DNA from: Streptomyces toyocaensis
GTDB taxonomy: Bacteria > Actinomycetota > Actinomycetes > Streptomycetales > Streptomycetaceae
Reading direction: 5' to 3'
NCBI RefSeq assembly: GCF_000725125.1
Contig: NZ_JFCB01000030.1
Coordinates: forward strand, 1 to 64,000
Length of the DNA: 64,000 bases
The position numbers were made by a program, and so were the translations under genes. Of the stretch, positions 22,463 through 31,048 are shown piece by piece (position 1 is the stretch's first letter; the number at the start of each line of letters is the position of its first letter). Under the pieces are notes generated by a model, which saw only the letters and a program-made list of their open reading frames with translations, searched no databases and had not been told where the DNA came from.

Positions 22463-25102
22463 GTGAGCGAGATACCAGCGAAGGCCACGGAGTCCGAGGA
22501 CCCGTCGGGCGGCGCGAGAGGAGAGGCCGCCGACGGCCTCACCCTCGGCGACGGCCCGTCCGGTGACGCGATGTGGCAGAGCAGTCCGCCCGGCTCCATG
22601 TACGACTACATCAAGGTCGCCTCCTTCTCCATCGGCCCGGACGGGCTCGTCGACCAGTGGAGCCTGCGCGCCGAGCAGATCTTCGGCATCCCCGCGGACC
22701 GCGCCGTCGGCATGGACCCCATCGAGGCGTTCATCGAGCCCGTCCGGCGGGAGCGGGGCCAGCGCAAGATGGCCGAGATCCTGGACGGCCGGGAGTGGAC
22801 CGGAGTGGTGCCCTTCCGGCTGCCCGACACGATGGTGGCGGACGAGCGCGACCGGGAGGGCCTCGCCGAGGTCTACGTCATGCCGACGCGGACGGAGGAG
22901 GGGGAGAAGGCCGCCGTCTGCATCGTCGTGGACGTCCGCACCCTGCGCCGCATCGAGACCGACCTCGCCGCCTCGCAGGCCATATTCGGCCAATCCCCCT
23001 TCGGCTTCCTGCTGATCGACCCCGACCTGCGGGTGCGCCGCGCCAACCAGCGGTTCGCGTCCGTCTTCGGCGGCACCCCCGACGACCACCGGGGCAAGGG
23101 CGTGTACGACTATCTGCCGCGCGGGGAGGCCGAGCGGGTGGCGGCGACCCTGCGCCGGGTCCTCGACTCGGGCGACTCCATCACGGACATGCACGTCACG
23201 GGCTTCGTCCCGGGGTCCGACGAGCGCCGTCACTGGTCCGTCAACCTCTACCGCGTGCACAGCGGCAGCGGCCGGCCCATCGGCGTCGCCTGGCTCGGCA
23301 CCGACATCACCGCCCGCCGTGCCGCCGCCCGGGAGGCCGCCGCCGCGCGGCGCAATCTCGCCCTCCTCAACGAGGCGGGCGCCCGGATCGGCAACTCCCT
23401 CGACCTGGAGACCACCGCCCGGGAACTCCTGGACGTCGTCGTCCCCGGCTTCTGCGACCTGGCCACCGTCGATCTGTACCAGGGACTGCTGGCCGGTGAC
23501 GAGAACCCGCCGGGGCTCGCCGACGGCAGCGCGGAGGTGCGCCGGGTCGCCTTCGCCAGCGCGGTCTCCGACGCGCCGTTCAGCGGCACCACGGAGCCCG
23601 TCAAGCTGGGCGCCGTCCACCACTACCCCTTCAACTCGCCCTGCGCGGACGCCCTGCGCACCGCCCGCCCGAAGAAGGTGCCGGGCGACGACGGCGGCCT
23701 GGTGCAGTCCACGCTCGCCGTGCCGATGGTCGCCCACGACACCGTGGTGGGCCTCGCCCAGTTCGCCCGCACCAAGGGCAGCGAGCCGTTCGGCGACCGC
23801 GACCGCGAGCTCGCGGTCGAACTGGCCGCACGGGCCGCCGTCTGCATCGACAACGCCCGTCTGTACCGCCGTGAGCACGAACGCGCGCTGATACTGCAGC
23901 GGTCCCTGCTCCCGCCAGGCGACCCGGAGGCCTCCGGCCTCGACATCGCCTGCCGCTACCTGCCCGGCAACGCGGCCACCGGCCGGCCCAGCGAGGTCGG
24001 CGGCGACTGGTTCGACGTGATCGAACTGCCTGGCCACCGCACCGCGCTGGTCGTCGGCGACGTCATGGGACGCGGCCTGCGTGCGGCCGTGGCGATGGGC
24101 GAACTGCGCACCGCCGTCCGCACCCTGGCCCAGCTCGACCTGGAACCCGCCGAGGTGCTGTCCCAGTTGGACGAGATCGCCCGGGGCCTCGGCGCCCCCG
24201 GCGGTCCCTCCCAGGCCTTCGCCGGAGGCGTCCAGCAGGCCACCCGGGCGGCCCGCCGACCCCGCGAGGCGGACCTCTCCGAGGTCTACCTGGCGACCTG
24301 TGTCTACGCCGTCTACGACTCGGTGACCCGGCGCTGCACCTTCGCCAACGCGGGCCATCTGCCGCCCGTCCTGGTCGAACCGGGCGAGCCCGCCCTGATG
24401 CTGGACGTGCCGCCCGGCATGCCGCTCGGCGTCGGCGGGGAGCCGTTCGAGGAGGTGGAGGTCGAACTGCCCGAGGGCGCCCTGCTCGCGCTCTACACGG
24501 ACGGCCTGGTGGAAAGCCGCGACCACCCCCTCGACGAGGGCCTCCAGGCCTTCGTGGGCACCCTGACGGACCCCTCCGCGCCGCTGGAGGACGTCTGCGA
24601 CCACGTCCTCAACACCCTCGACACGCACCACGGCGAGGACGACATCGCCCTGCTGATGGCCCGCGTCCAGGGTCTGCCCGCCGACTCCGTCGGCGACTGG
24701 ACCCTGCCCCGCGAGCCCCGCAGCGTGGGCCGGGCCCGCGAGTACGCCCGGGCGCAACTGCTCAGCTGGGACATGGAGCCGCTGGTCGACACCACGGAAC
24801 TCCTGGTCAGCGAACTGGTCACCAACGCCCTGCGCTACGGCGAGGGGGAGATCAGACTGCGGCTCCTCCTCGACCGCACCCTGGTCTGCGAGGTCTGGGA
24901 CGCCGGCCTGGTCCAGCCCCGCCGCCGGCGCGCCCGCGACACCGACGAGGGCGGCCGCGGCCTCCAGCTCGTCGGCCTGCTCAGCGCTGCCTGGGGCTCA
25001 CGCCGCACGCACCGGGGCAAGACGGTCTGGTTCGAACTGCCCCTGCCCGGCACCGACACCGGTCTCACCGATCCGGCGGAGGCGCTGCTGAGCCTGTTCT
25101 GA
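22463..25102 (+). CDS. PAS-PAS-GAF-SpoIIE phosphatase fused to HATPase
   Basis: This 879-residue protein starts at GTG 22463, nine bases after GGAGGGG. Two PAS domains (about 45-155 and 165-290, the second ending WLGTDITARRAA), a GAF domain (300-465), a SpoIIE/PP2C domain (480-735) and a C-terminal HATPase (745-875) are read in order. Metal ligands are intact: GGDWFDVI near 512, GDVMGRG near 533, LYTDGLVESR near 679 and DDIALL near 725. The kinase N-box is SELVTNALRYG near 783 and EGGRGLQLVG near 835. It probably both phosphorylates and dephosphorylates anti-anti-sigma factors in response to a sensed signal. Location is cytoplasmic. Confidence 0.93.
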   Translation: MSEIPAKATESEDPSGGARGEAADGLTLGDGPSGDAMWQSSPPGSMYDYIKVASFSIGPDGLVDQWSLRAEQIFGIPADRAVGMDPIEAFIEPVRRERGQRKMAEILDGREWTGVVPFRLPDTMVADERDREGLAEVYVMPTRTEEGEKAAVCIVVDVRTLRRIETDLAASQAIFGQSPFGFLLIDPDLRVRRANQRFASVFGGTPDDHRGKGVYDYLPRGEAERVAATLRRVLDSGDSITDMHVTGFVPGSDERRHWSVNLYRVHSGSGRPIGVAWLGTDITARRAAAREAAAARRNLALLNEAGARIGNSLDLETTARELLDVVVPGFCDLATVDLYQGLLAGDENPPGLADGSAEVRRVAFASAVSDAPFSGTTEPVKLGAVHHYPFNSPCADALRTARPKKVPGDDGGLVQSTLAVPMVAHDTVVGLAQFARTKGSEPFGDRDRELAVELAARAAVCIDNARLYRREHERALILQRSLLPPGDPEASGLDIACRYLPGNAATGRPSEVGGDWFDVIELPGHRTALVVGDVMGRGLRAAVAMGELRTAVRTLAQLDLEPAEVLSQLDEIARGLGAPGGPSQAFAGGVQQATRAARRPREADLSEVYLATCVYAVYDSVTRRCTFANAGHLPPVLVEPGEPALMLDVPPGMPLGVGGEPFEEVEVELPEGALLALYTDGLVESRDHPLDEGLQAFVGTLTDPSAPLEDVCDHVLNTLDTHHGEDDIALLMARVQGLPADSVGDWTLPREPRSVGRAREYARAQLLSWDMEPLVDTTELLVSELVTNALRYGEGEIRLRLLLDRTLVCEVWDAGLVQPRRRRARDTDEGGRGLQLVGLLSAAWGSRRTHRGKTVWFELPLPGTDTGLTDPAEALLSLF

Positions 25103-25134
25103 CGGCCCGTCGGAGTTACGCGTACGCTGGCACC

Positions 25135-25687
25135 GTGCACATCGCCCCGATACGCCTGACGGCCGGCCTCCTCACCCTGCGCCCCTTGGGAGCCCGAGGA
25201 CGCGGCCGTCGTCGCCGAGCTGTACCAGGACGAGGCGATGCGCCGCTGGGCGAGCGCGCCCGTGCACGACGAGCCGAGCGCGGCACGCTGGGTGGCCGAA
25301 CAACGGCGCGGCTGGGAAACCGGCGAACGCCTCGCGTTCGCGGTGGAGGAGACGCGGGCGTCGGACACCCGCCCGGCAGGCGGCGTCGTCCTCAAGCGCC
25401 CCGCCGCGGCTTCCGCCCCGGCCGCGGTCGGCTACTGGACGGCCGCCCACGCGCGGGGCAGGGGAGTGGCCCCGCGCGCCCTGACAGCCCTGGCCGACTG
25501 GGCGTTCGCCACCTTCGCCCACGAGGGCCTGACCCGCCTGGAGTTGCTGCACCAGGTCGACAACACGGCTTCCTGCCGGGTCGCCGAGAAGAGTGGGTTC
25601 GCGCCGGCCGGCCTGCTCCCCGCCGCTCCGCCGGCCTTCCCCCTCGACGGCCACCGGCACATACGGCAGGCTCCTTCCGCCGGGTGA
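25135..25687 (+). pseudogene. GNAT acetyltransferase with frameshift
   Basis: The GTG at 25135 opens HIAPIRLTAGLLTLRPL. At 25186-25187 an extra T in CCCCTTGGGAG shifts the frame. In the next frame the natural continuation is WEPEDAAVVAELYQDEAM and then an entire RimJ/RimL-type GNAT domain, with ARGRGVAPRALTALADWAF as the acetyl-CoA site and NTASCRVAEKSGF. Removing one base restores LRPWEPEDA, the usual family start. It ends at TGA 25685-25687. It is either a recent pseudogene or a sequencing error. A shorter product from ATG 25238 would lack the first strands. Confidence 0.75.
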
Positions 25688-25751
25688 TCGCAACCGGAAC
25701 ACCCGTTCCCCTCGTCCTCCCCGGCAACACCGACGGCGAGGGGAACGCGGC

Positions 25752-26849
25752 ATGGAGGGCACGGAGCCGGAGGAACGGGCGCTCGGCGAGCGGGAGAGCA
25801 CCGCACCCGCGCCCGGGGGGAAGCCCGGCAGCCCCTGGGTCCGCCGGGCCCGGCGCGCCGCCCTCGTGGTCGCACTCCTCCTGGTCGTCCCCCTGCTCGC
25901 CGCCGGGACCGCCCTGCGGGTGAACTACATGGGGGACCCGGCGGAGGGGACGTACACCCGCGACCGGGACGCCATGTGGCTCGGGCACGCCTGGGTGGAC
26001 GGACGCAAGAAGGACGCCGACGTCACCGCCCTCGCCCGCCGCCTGAAGGACACCGGCATCCGCGACCTCTACGTCCACTCCGGCCCGCTGGAACACGACG
26101 GCACCCTGCCGAAGTCGGCCTACCCCAGGGCCCGCTGGCTGATCGACGCGGTGCACCGTGAGCTGCCGGGCGTCCGTGTCCAGGCCTTCCTCGGCGACGT
26201 CCTCGCCAACGAGGGCCCCGAGGGCCTGCACCTGGACCGCGCCGCCACCCGCGCCGAGGTCGTCCGCAGCGCCGGCCAGGTCCTGGACACCGGCTACGAC
26301 GGCGTCCACCTCGACCTGGAGCCCTTGCACTCAGGTGACCGGGACTACCTCTCCCTCCTGGACGACCTGCGCGCCCTCACCCGTGCGAAGGACGCCCACC
26401 TGTCCGTGGCCGCCCACCAGATCGACCCGCTCCCGGCCCTCCACTCCGTCGCCGGCCTCTTCGCCGACCACCCCAAGTGGTGGTCGCAGGAGTTCTTCGG
26501 CCAGGTCGCCCGGCGCGTCGACCAGATCGCCGTGATGTCGTACGACACCGCGCAGCCCCTGGAGGGCACCTACGGCGGCTACGTGGCCCTGCAGACCTCC
26601 CTCGCCCTGGAGGTCACCCCGCCCACCACGCACCTGCTGATGGGGCTGCCCTTCTACCACGAGAGCAACCCCAGCCACTGGGGTCACGCCGAGACCGTCG
26701 CCGCCGCCGTCCGCGGCGCCCGCCTCGGCCTCTCCCGGACGGACGCCGACCGCGAGCTCTTCGGCGTCGCACCGTACATCGACTTCACGGCGACGGAGAC
26801 CAACTGGCGGGAGTACCGCGACGGCTGGCTGCGCCCTACCGCCTCCTGA
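25752..26849 (+). CDS. Membrane-anchored GH18-like hydrolase homologue
   Basis: This 365-residue protein starts at ATG 25752. A basic patch and a single N-terminal membrane helix (about 34-55, ALVVALLLVVPLLAAGTALR) anchor it with the rest outside. The body looks like a TIM barrel related to glycoside hydrolase family 18: DTGIRDLYVHSG, a DGVHLDLEPL strand resembling the DxxDxDxE catalytic motif (Glu retained), VAAHQIDP, and IAVMSYDT near the end. Substrate unknown; the catalytic reading is an inference from the motif. It overlaps the convergent sdhB gene by 14 bases at the 3' end. Confidence 0.75.
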   Translation: MEGTEPEERALGERESTAPAPGGKPGSPWVRRARRAALVVALLLVVPLLAAGTALRVNYMGDPAEGTYTRDRDAMWLGHAWVDGRKKDADVTALARRLKDTGIRDLYVHSGPLEHDGTLPKSAYPRARWLIDAVHRELPGVRVQAFLGDVLANEGPEGLHLDRAATRAEVVRSAGQVLDTGYDGVHLDLEPLHSGDRDYLSLLDDLRALTRAKDAHLSVAAHQIDPLPALHSVAGLFADHPKWWSQEFFGQVARRVDQIAVMSYDTAQPLEGTYGGYVALQTSLALEVTPPTTHLLMGLPFYHESNPSHWGHAETVAAAVRGARLGLSRTDADRELFGVAPYIDFTATETNWREYRDGWLRPTAS

Positions 26850-27600
26850 TCTTCGAGCCCAGCCACACCAGCGGGTCGTACGTGCGGTCCACCGCCCGTT
26901 CCTTCATCGGGATCAGCGCGTTGTCCGTGATCCTGATGCCCTCGGGGCAGACCTCCGTACAGCACTTGGTGATGTTGCAGTAGCCGAGGCCGTGTTCCTC
27001 CTGGGCCGTGCGCTTGCGGTCCAGGCCGGTCTCCTCGGCCGCGTCCAGCGGGTGCATGTCGAGTTCCGCGATCCGCATCAGGAAGCGCGGCCCGGCGAAC
27101 GCCGGCTTGTTCTCCTCGTGGTCACGGACCACGTGGCAGACGTCCTGACACAGGAAGCACTCGATGCACTTGCGGAACTCCTGCGGCCGCTCCACGTCCT
27201 CCTGCATCATCCGGTACTCGCCCGGAGCGAGCCCCTCCGGCGCCACGAAGGACGGGACCTGCCGGGCCTTGGTGTGGTTGAAGCCGACGTCCGTCACCAG
27301 GTCCCGGATCACCGGGAAGGCCCGCAGCGGGGTCACGGTGACGGTCTCGTCCCGCCCGAACACCGACATCCGGGTCATGCACAGCAGCCGGGGACGCCCG
27401 TTGATCTCCGCCGAGCACGAACCGCACTTGCCGGCCTTGCAGTTCCAGCGCACGGCGAGGTCGGGGGCCTGGGTGGCCTGGAGGCGGTGGATGATGTCGA
27501 GGACCACCTCGCCGTCGTTCACCTCGACCGCGAAGTCCTCCAGGCCGCCGCCCTCGACGTCCCCCCGCCACACCTTGAAGCGGGCCTCGTAGCTGCTCAC
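26836..27600 (-). CDS. sdhB: Succinate dehydrogenase/fumarate reductase iron-sulfur subunit
   Basis: This 254-residue protein starts at GTG 27600, overlapping the sdhA stop (GTGA). The N-terminal plant-type ferredoxin part has the 2Fe-2S motif CKAGKCGSC with a later LLC. The C-terminal part has CIECFLCQDVCHVV and CNITKCCTEVCPEGI for the 4Fe-4S and 3Fe-4S clusters. It transfers electrons from the SdhA flavin to quinone via the membrane subunit. Gene order cytochrome b - sdhA - sdhB on the minus strand is that of an SdhCAB operon. Such loci in streptomycetes are second copies besides the main sdhCDAB set (from memory). Its last 14 bases overlap the convergent GH18-like gene. Confidence 0.94.
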   Translation of the reverse strand: MSSYEARFKVWRGDVEGGGLEDFAVEVNDGEVVLDIIHRLQATQAPDLAVRWNCKAGKCGSCSAEINGRPRLLCMTRMSVFGRDETVTVTPLRAFPVIRDLVTDVGFNHTKARQVPSFVAPEGLAPGEYRMMQEDVERPQEFRKCIECFLCQDVCHVVRDHEENKPAFAGPRFLMRIAELDMHPLDAAEETGLDRKRTAQEEHGLGYCNITKCCTEVCPEGIRITDNALIPMKERAVDRTYDPLVWLGSKIRRR

Positions 27601-29570
27601 TCGTAGAGCTCCTCTTCGGCCAGGTACTTGACCAGCTCCTCCTTCTCGAAGAGGGCGAGCAGGTCGGGACGGATGGGGTCGGTCCTCTCGCGGGTGAGGG
27701 CGATCTGCCCGCGCACCGCGTCGGTGCCCGCGAGACCGCCCGTCGGGTCGGTGAGCGCGCACAGCAGATTGACGTTGCGCCAGGACCGGTCCATGGCGGA
27801 GTGGTCCTCGCGGGTGTGCCCGCCGCGCGACTCGGTGCGCTCCAGCGCCGCCCGGGCCACGCACTCGCTGACCAGCAGCATGTTCCTGAGGTCGAGGGCC
27901 AGGTGCCAGCCCGGGTTGAACTGGCGGTGCCCCTCGACTCCGGCCCGGCGGGCCCGCAGGCGCAGCTCGGCCAGCTTCTCCAGGGCCCGCTCCATCTCGT
28001 GCCGGCGGCGGATGATGCCGACCAGGTCGTGCATCGCCTGCTGGAGTTCCTGGTGCAGCGTGTACGGGTTCTCCGGTGGCCCGTCGGCGCCTTCCCCGCT
28101 CTCCGCGGAGAACGGGCGCAGGGCCTCCGCGGCGGCCGCGTCGACCTGTACGTCGTCCACGCGGGGCCGTCCGGCCCCCTGGGCGCCCGCGTACTCGGCC
28201 GCGTGCCGGCCGGCCCGGCGCCCGAACACCAGCAGGTCGGACAGCGAGTTGCCGCCGAGCCGGTTGGAGCCGTGCATCCCGCCGGCCACCTCACCGGCCG
28301 CGAACAGCCCCGGCACCCCGCGCGCCGCCGCCGAGTCGGAGTCGACGGCGATGCCGCCCATCACGTAGTGACAGGTCGGCCCGACCTCCATCGCCTCCGC
28401 CGTGATGTCGACGTCCGCCAGCTCCTTGAACTGGTGGTACATCGACGGCAGCCGCCGCTTGATCACCTCGGCCGGCATCCGTGTGGACACGTCCAGGAAC
28501 ACCCCGCCGTGCGGGGAGCCGCGGCCCGCCTTCACCTCGGCGTTGATCGCGCGGGCGACCTCGTCGCGGGGGAGCAGCTCGGGCGGGCGCCGGTTGTGGT
28601 CCGGGTCGTCGTACCAGCGGTCGCCCTCCTCCTCCGACTCGGCGTACTTCTCCTTGAAGACGTCCGGGACGTAGTCGAACATGAACCGCCTGCCCTCGGA
28701 GTTGCGCAGCACCCCGCCGTCCCCGCGTACCGACTCGGTGACGAGGATGCCCTTCACCGACGGCGGCCAGACCATCCCGGTCGGATGGAACTGCACGAAC
28801 TCCATGTTCAGCAGCGGGGCCCCGGCCAGCAGCGCCAGCGCGTGCCCGTCGCCCGTGTACTCCCAGGAGTTCGACGTCACCTTGAACGACTTGCCGATGC
28901 CGCCGGTCGCGATCACCACGGCGGGCGCCTCGAGGACGAAGAAGCGCCCCGACTCCCGCTCGTAGCCGAAGACCCCGCTGACCCTCCCCCGGCCTTCGGC
29001 CGGAGGGACCCCCGTCTCGCTTCGCTCGCCGTCCTTCAGCACCCGGGTGACCGTGCACTCCTGGAAGACCTTCAGCCGCGACTCGTGGTCGCCGGTCTCC
29101 CGGAAGTCCTCCTGCTGGAGTGAGACGATCTTCTGCTGGAGGGTGCGGATCAGTTCGAGACCCGTGCGGTCGCCCACATGCGCCAGGCGCGGGTACTCGT
29201 GGCCGCCGAAGTTGCGCTGCGAGATCCGGCCGTCCTTCGTCCGGTCGAACAGCGCGCCCCACGTCTCCAGCTCCCACACCCGCTGCGGTGCCTCCCGGGC
29301 GTGCAGCTCGGCCATCCGCCACTGGTTGAGGAACTTGCCGCCGCGCATGGTGTCGCGGAAGTGGACCTGCCAGTTGTCCCCCGCGTTCACGTTGCCCATC
29401 GCCGCCGCGATGCCGCCCTCGGCCATCACGGTGTGTGCCTTGCCGAACAGCGACTTGCAGATCACGGCCGTACGGGCGCCCCGCTCGCGGGCCTCGATCG
29501 CGGCGCGCAGACCGGCGCCGCCGGCCCCGACCACGACGGCGTCCCACTCCTGTCGGTCGACCACGGACAT
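27597..29570 (-). CDS. sdhA: Succinate dehydrogenase/fumarate reductase flavoprotein subunit
   Basis: This 657-residue protein starts at ATG 29570. The FAD-binding Rossmann motif is VVVGAGGAGLRAAIEA, the covalent-flavin region is KAHTVMAEGGIAAAMGN, and the active-site region QFHPTGMVWPP and late HGSNRLGGNSLSDLLVFGRR are intact. It oxidises succinate or reduces fumarate at the membrane inner face with SdhB and the cytochrome b subunit. An odd segment near residues 175-195 (GERSETGVPPAEGRGRVSG) is encoded by a palindromic repeat found in intergenic places in Streptomyces, so the family sequence appears to have been lengthened here. Translation of sdhB is coupled. Confidence 0.95.
   Translation of the reverse strand: MSVVDRQEWDAVVVGAGGAGLRAAIEARERGARTAVICKSLFGKAHTVMAEGGIAAAMGNVNAGDNWQVHFRDTMRGGKFLNQWRMAELHAREAPQRVWELETWGALFDRTKDGRISQRNFGGHEYPRLAHVGDRTGLELIRTLQQKIVSLQQEDFRETGDHESRLKVFQECTVTRVLKDGERSETGVPPAEGRGRVSGVFGYERESGRFFVLEAPAVVIATGGIGKSFKVTSNSWEYTGDGHALALLAGAPLLNMEFVQFHPTGMVWPPSVKGILVTESVRGDGGVLRNSEGRRFMFDYVPDVFKEKYAESEEEGDRWYDDPDHNRRPPELLPRDEVARAINAEVKAGRGSPHGGVFLDVSTRMPAEVIKRRLPSMYHQFKELADVDITAEAMEVGPTCHYVMGGIAVDSDSAAARGVPGLFAAGEVAGGMHGSNRLGGNSLSDLLVFGRRAGRHAAEYAGAQGAGRPRVDDVQVDAAAAEALRPFSAESGEGADGPPENPYTLHQELQQAMHDLVGIIRRRHEMERALEKLAELRLRARRAGVEGHRQFNPGWHLALDLRNMLLVSECVARAALERTESRGGHTREDHSAMDRSWRNVNLLCALTDPTGGLAGTDAVRGQIALTRERTDPIRPDLLALFEKEELVKYLAEEELYE
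28982..29030. repeat. Palindromic Streptomyces-type repeat inside sdhA
   Basis: Plus-strand sequence CCCCCGGCCTTCGGCCGGAG followed by GGACCCCCGTCTCGCTTCGCTCG forms two adjacent hairpins (CGGCC-TTC-GGCCG and a CGCTTCGCTCG part). It resembles the short GGGACCCCC-containing palindromes common between Streptomyces genes. Here it lies in frame in sdhA and adds about 15 residues. A relative of it is at 56773-56817. Confidence 0.5.
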
Positions 29571-29585
29571 AGGTAAGGCCCCCAG

Positions 29586-30422
29586 CTAGAAGAAGCGCGG
29601 ATCGTCGAAGACACCGGACGCGACGAGGTAGACGTAGAGGTCGGCGAGCGCCACGCTCAGCAGGGACGCCCAGGCGAGCTGCATGTGCCGGGCGTTCAGC
29701 CGGCCCACCCACTGCCACATCCGGTAGCGCACGGGATGCCGGGAGAAGTGCTTCAGCTTCCCGCCGACGATGTGCCGGCAGGAGTGGCAGGAGAGCGTGT
29801 ACGCCCAGATCAGCACGATGTTGACCAGGAACACCAGGGTGCCGAGACCCATGTGGCCCCAGTCGTAGTGCTCGTCACGGAAGGCGAGCACCGTGTCGTA
29901 GGTCAGGATGCCGGCGACCGGGACCGCCGCGTAGAAGAAGTACCGGTGGACGTTCTGCAGGATCAGCGGGAAGCGGGTCTCCCCGGTGTACCTGGCGTGC
30001 GGTTCGGCCACCGCGCACGCCGGCGGGGACGCCCAGAAGCCCCGGTAGTAGGCCTTGCGGTAGTAGTAGCAGGTCAGCCGGAAGCCGAGCGGGAAGATCA
30101 GAATGATGATCGCCGGCGAGACGCCCCACCAGCTTCCGAACAGCTCCCAGTTCGGCCCGCCCCTCATCGGTTCGCAGTTCTCCGCCAGACAGGGCGAGTA
30201 GAACGGCGAGACGTACGGCGCCGCGTAGTAGTCGGCGTTGGCGAAGGCCCGCCAGGTCGAGTAGACGACGAAGGCGAGCAGTCCGGCCGCGGTGGCGGCC
30301 GGGGCCAGCCACCAGCGGTCGGTCCGCAGGTGCCGGGCGGCGATGGCGGCGCGCGTACCGGTTCTCACGCCGCCGCTCGGGTGATGGGGTTCTGTGGCAG
30401 GAGGTTCCGTGCCAGTGGCCAC
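29586..30422 (-). CDS. sdhC: Succinate dehydrogenase/fumarate reductase cytochrome b subunit
   Basis: This 278-residue membrane protein starts at GTG 30422 with GGAG seven bases upstream. Five hydrophobic segments are visible (about 38-60, 100-120, 160-185, 195-215 and 245-270). Histidines HRYF and HSCRH, near the ends of central helices, are candidate haem ligands. The first external loop has a SPCLAENCEP cysteine pair. Its gene precedes sdhA by 15 bases, so it is the membrane anchor of this complex, carrying electrons to quinone. It is longer than typical SdhC (about 220 aa) because of an N-terminal cytoplasmic tail. Confidence 0.85.
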   Translation of the reverse strand: MATGTEPPATEPHHPSGGVRTGTRAAIAARHLRTDRWWLAPAATAAGLLAFVVYSTWRAFANADYYAAPYVSPFYSPCLAENCEPMRGGPNWELFGSWWGVSPAIIILIFPLGFRLTCYYYRKAYYRGFWASPPACAVAEPHARYTGETRFPLILQNVHRYFFYAAVPVAGILTYDTVLAFRDEHYDWGHMGLGTLVFLVNIVLIWAYTLSCHSCRHIVGGKLKHFSRHPVRYRMWQWVGRLNARHMQLAWASLLSVALADLYVYLVASGVFDDPRFF

Positions 30423-30467
30423 TTGTCCACTCCGGTAGGGGTCGGGGGCGCCGCGATCGGCGGGTGG

Positions 30468-30758
30468 TCAGGGGGCGTGCCGGTTGCGGGCGCCCAGACC
30501 CTCGTCGTCCGTGTCCACCCACAGCGAGGGGTCGTACGGCGTGTCGGAGATGGTCACGAGGTCGGGGCGCTTCGGCGGGGCCGCGGTGGCGGCCGTCTCC
30601 CGCAGCAGCGCCACGCTCTCGCGCAGGTGGTTGGTGTCGGCGCGGACGCGGCGCATCTCCAGGCCGCCGCTGCCCAGCTGCTTCTCCAGGCGCCCCACCG
30701 ACCTGATCAGGTCGTCGAGACAGCGCTGGACGGATGCCAGTTCGTCGTGCACGGACAT
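30468..30758 (-). CDS. Small coiled-coil hypothetical protein upstream of the sdh operon
   Basis: This 96-residue protein starts at ATG 30758. Residues 5-55 form an amphipathic coiled coil (ELASVQRCLDDLIRSVGRLE and RRVRADTNHLRESVALL), and the C-terminus is a proline- and aspartate-rich tail (PYDPSLWVDTDDEG). No enzymatic motif. It lies 45 bases before the cytochrome b gene on the same strand and may be cotranscribed. The 290-base region to 31049 carries TTGCGC direct repeats near 30821 and 30836 and an AT-richer patch near 30985-31020, with divergent promoters likely. Confidence 0.75.
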   Translation of the reverse strand: MSVHDELASVQRCLDDLIRSVGRLEKQLGSGGLEMRRVRADTNHLRESVALLRETAATAAPPKRPDLVTISDTPYDPSLWVDTDDEGLGARNRHAP

Positions 30759-31048
30759 GACGTGACCTCACTTCCACGGGTCCCTCGGGCCCAAGGCGGC
30801 AACGCTCATGCGCCTGAGAGTGTTGCGCGTCACACCTTGCGCTGTGAAGGGATGTGCATCGATTGGCCGAGGCGTACGGGTGCATCGGACCGTGCGTTGC
30901 GCCGCACGGGTGGGCTTGCCGCCCGTGGCCGCCGTGTCGCCCCGCCTTGCCGAACCCTTTCCTCTTCAGTGGGCCGCATACATCGGATGAACTCCAAATA
31001 CCACCAAAAGTGATCGTAACGCCCGCGGCTTCCCGGAGGTACCCAGAG

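Noticed and set aside
30854..31048. Upstream extension of the orphan binding protein
   Set aside because: The extra 65 residues precede a proper lipoprotein signal; the ATG at 31049 has the only good ribosome site.
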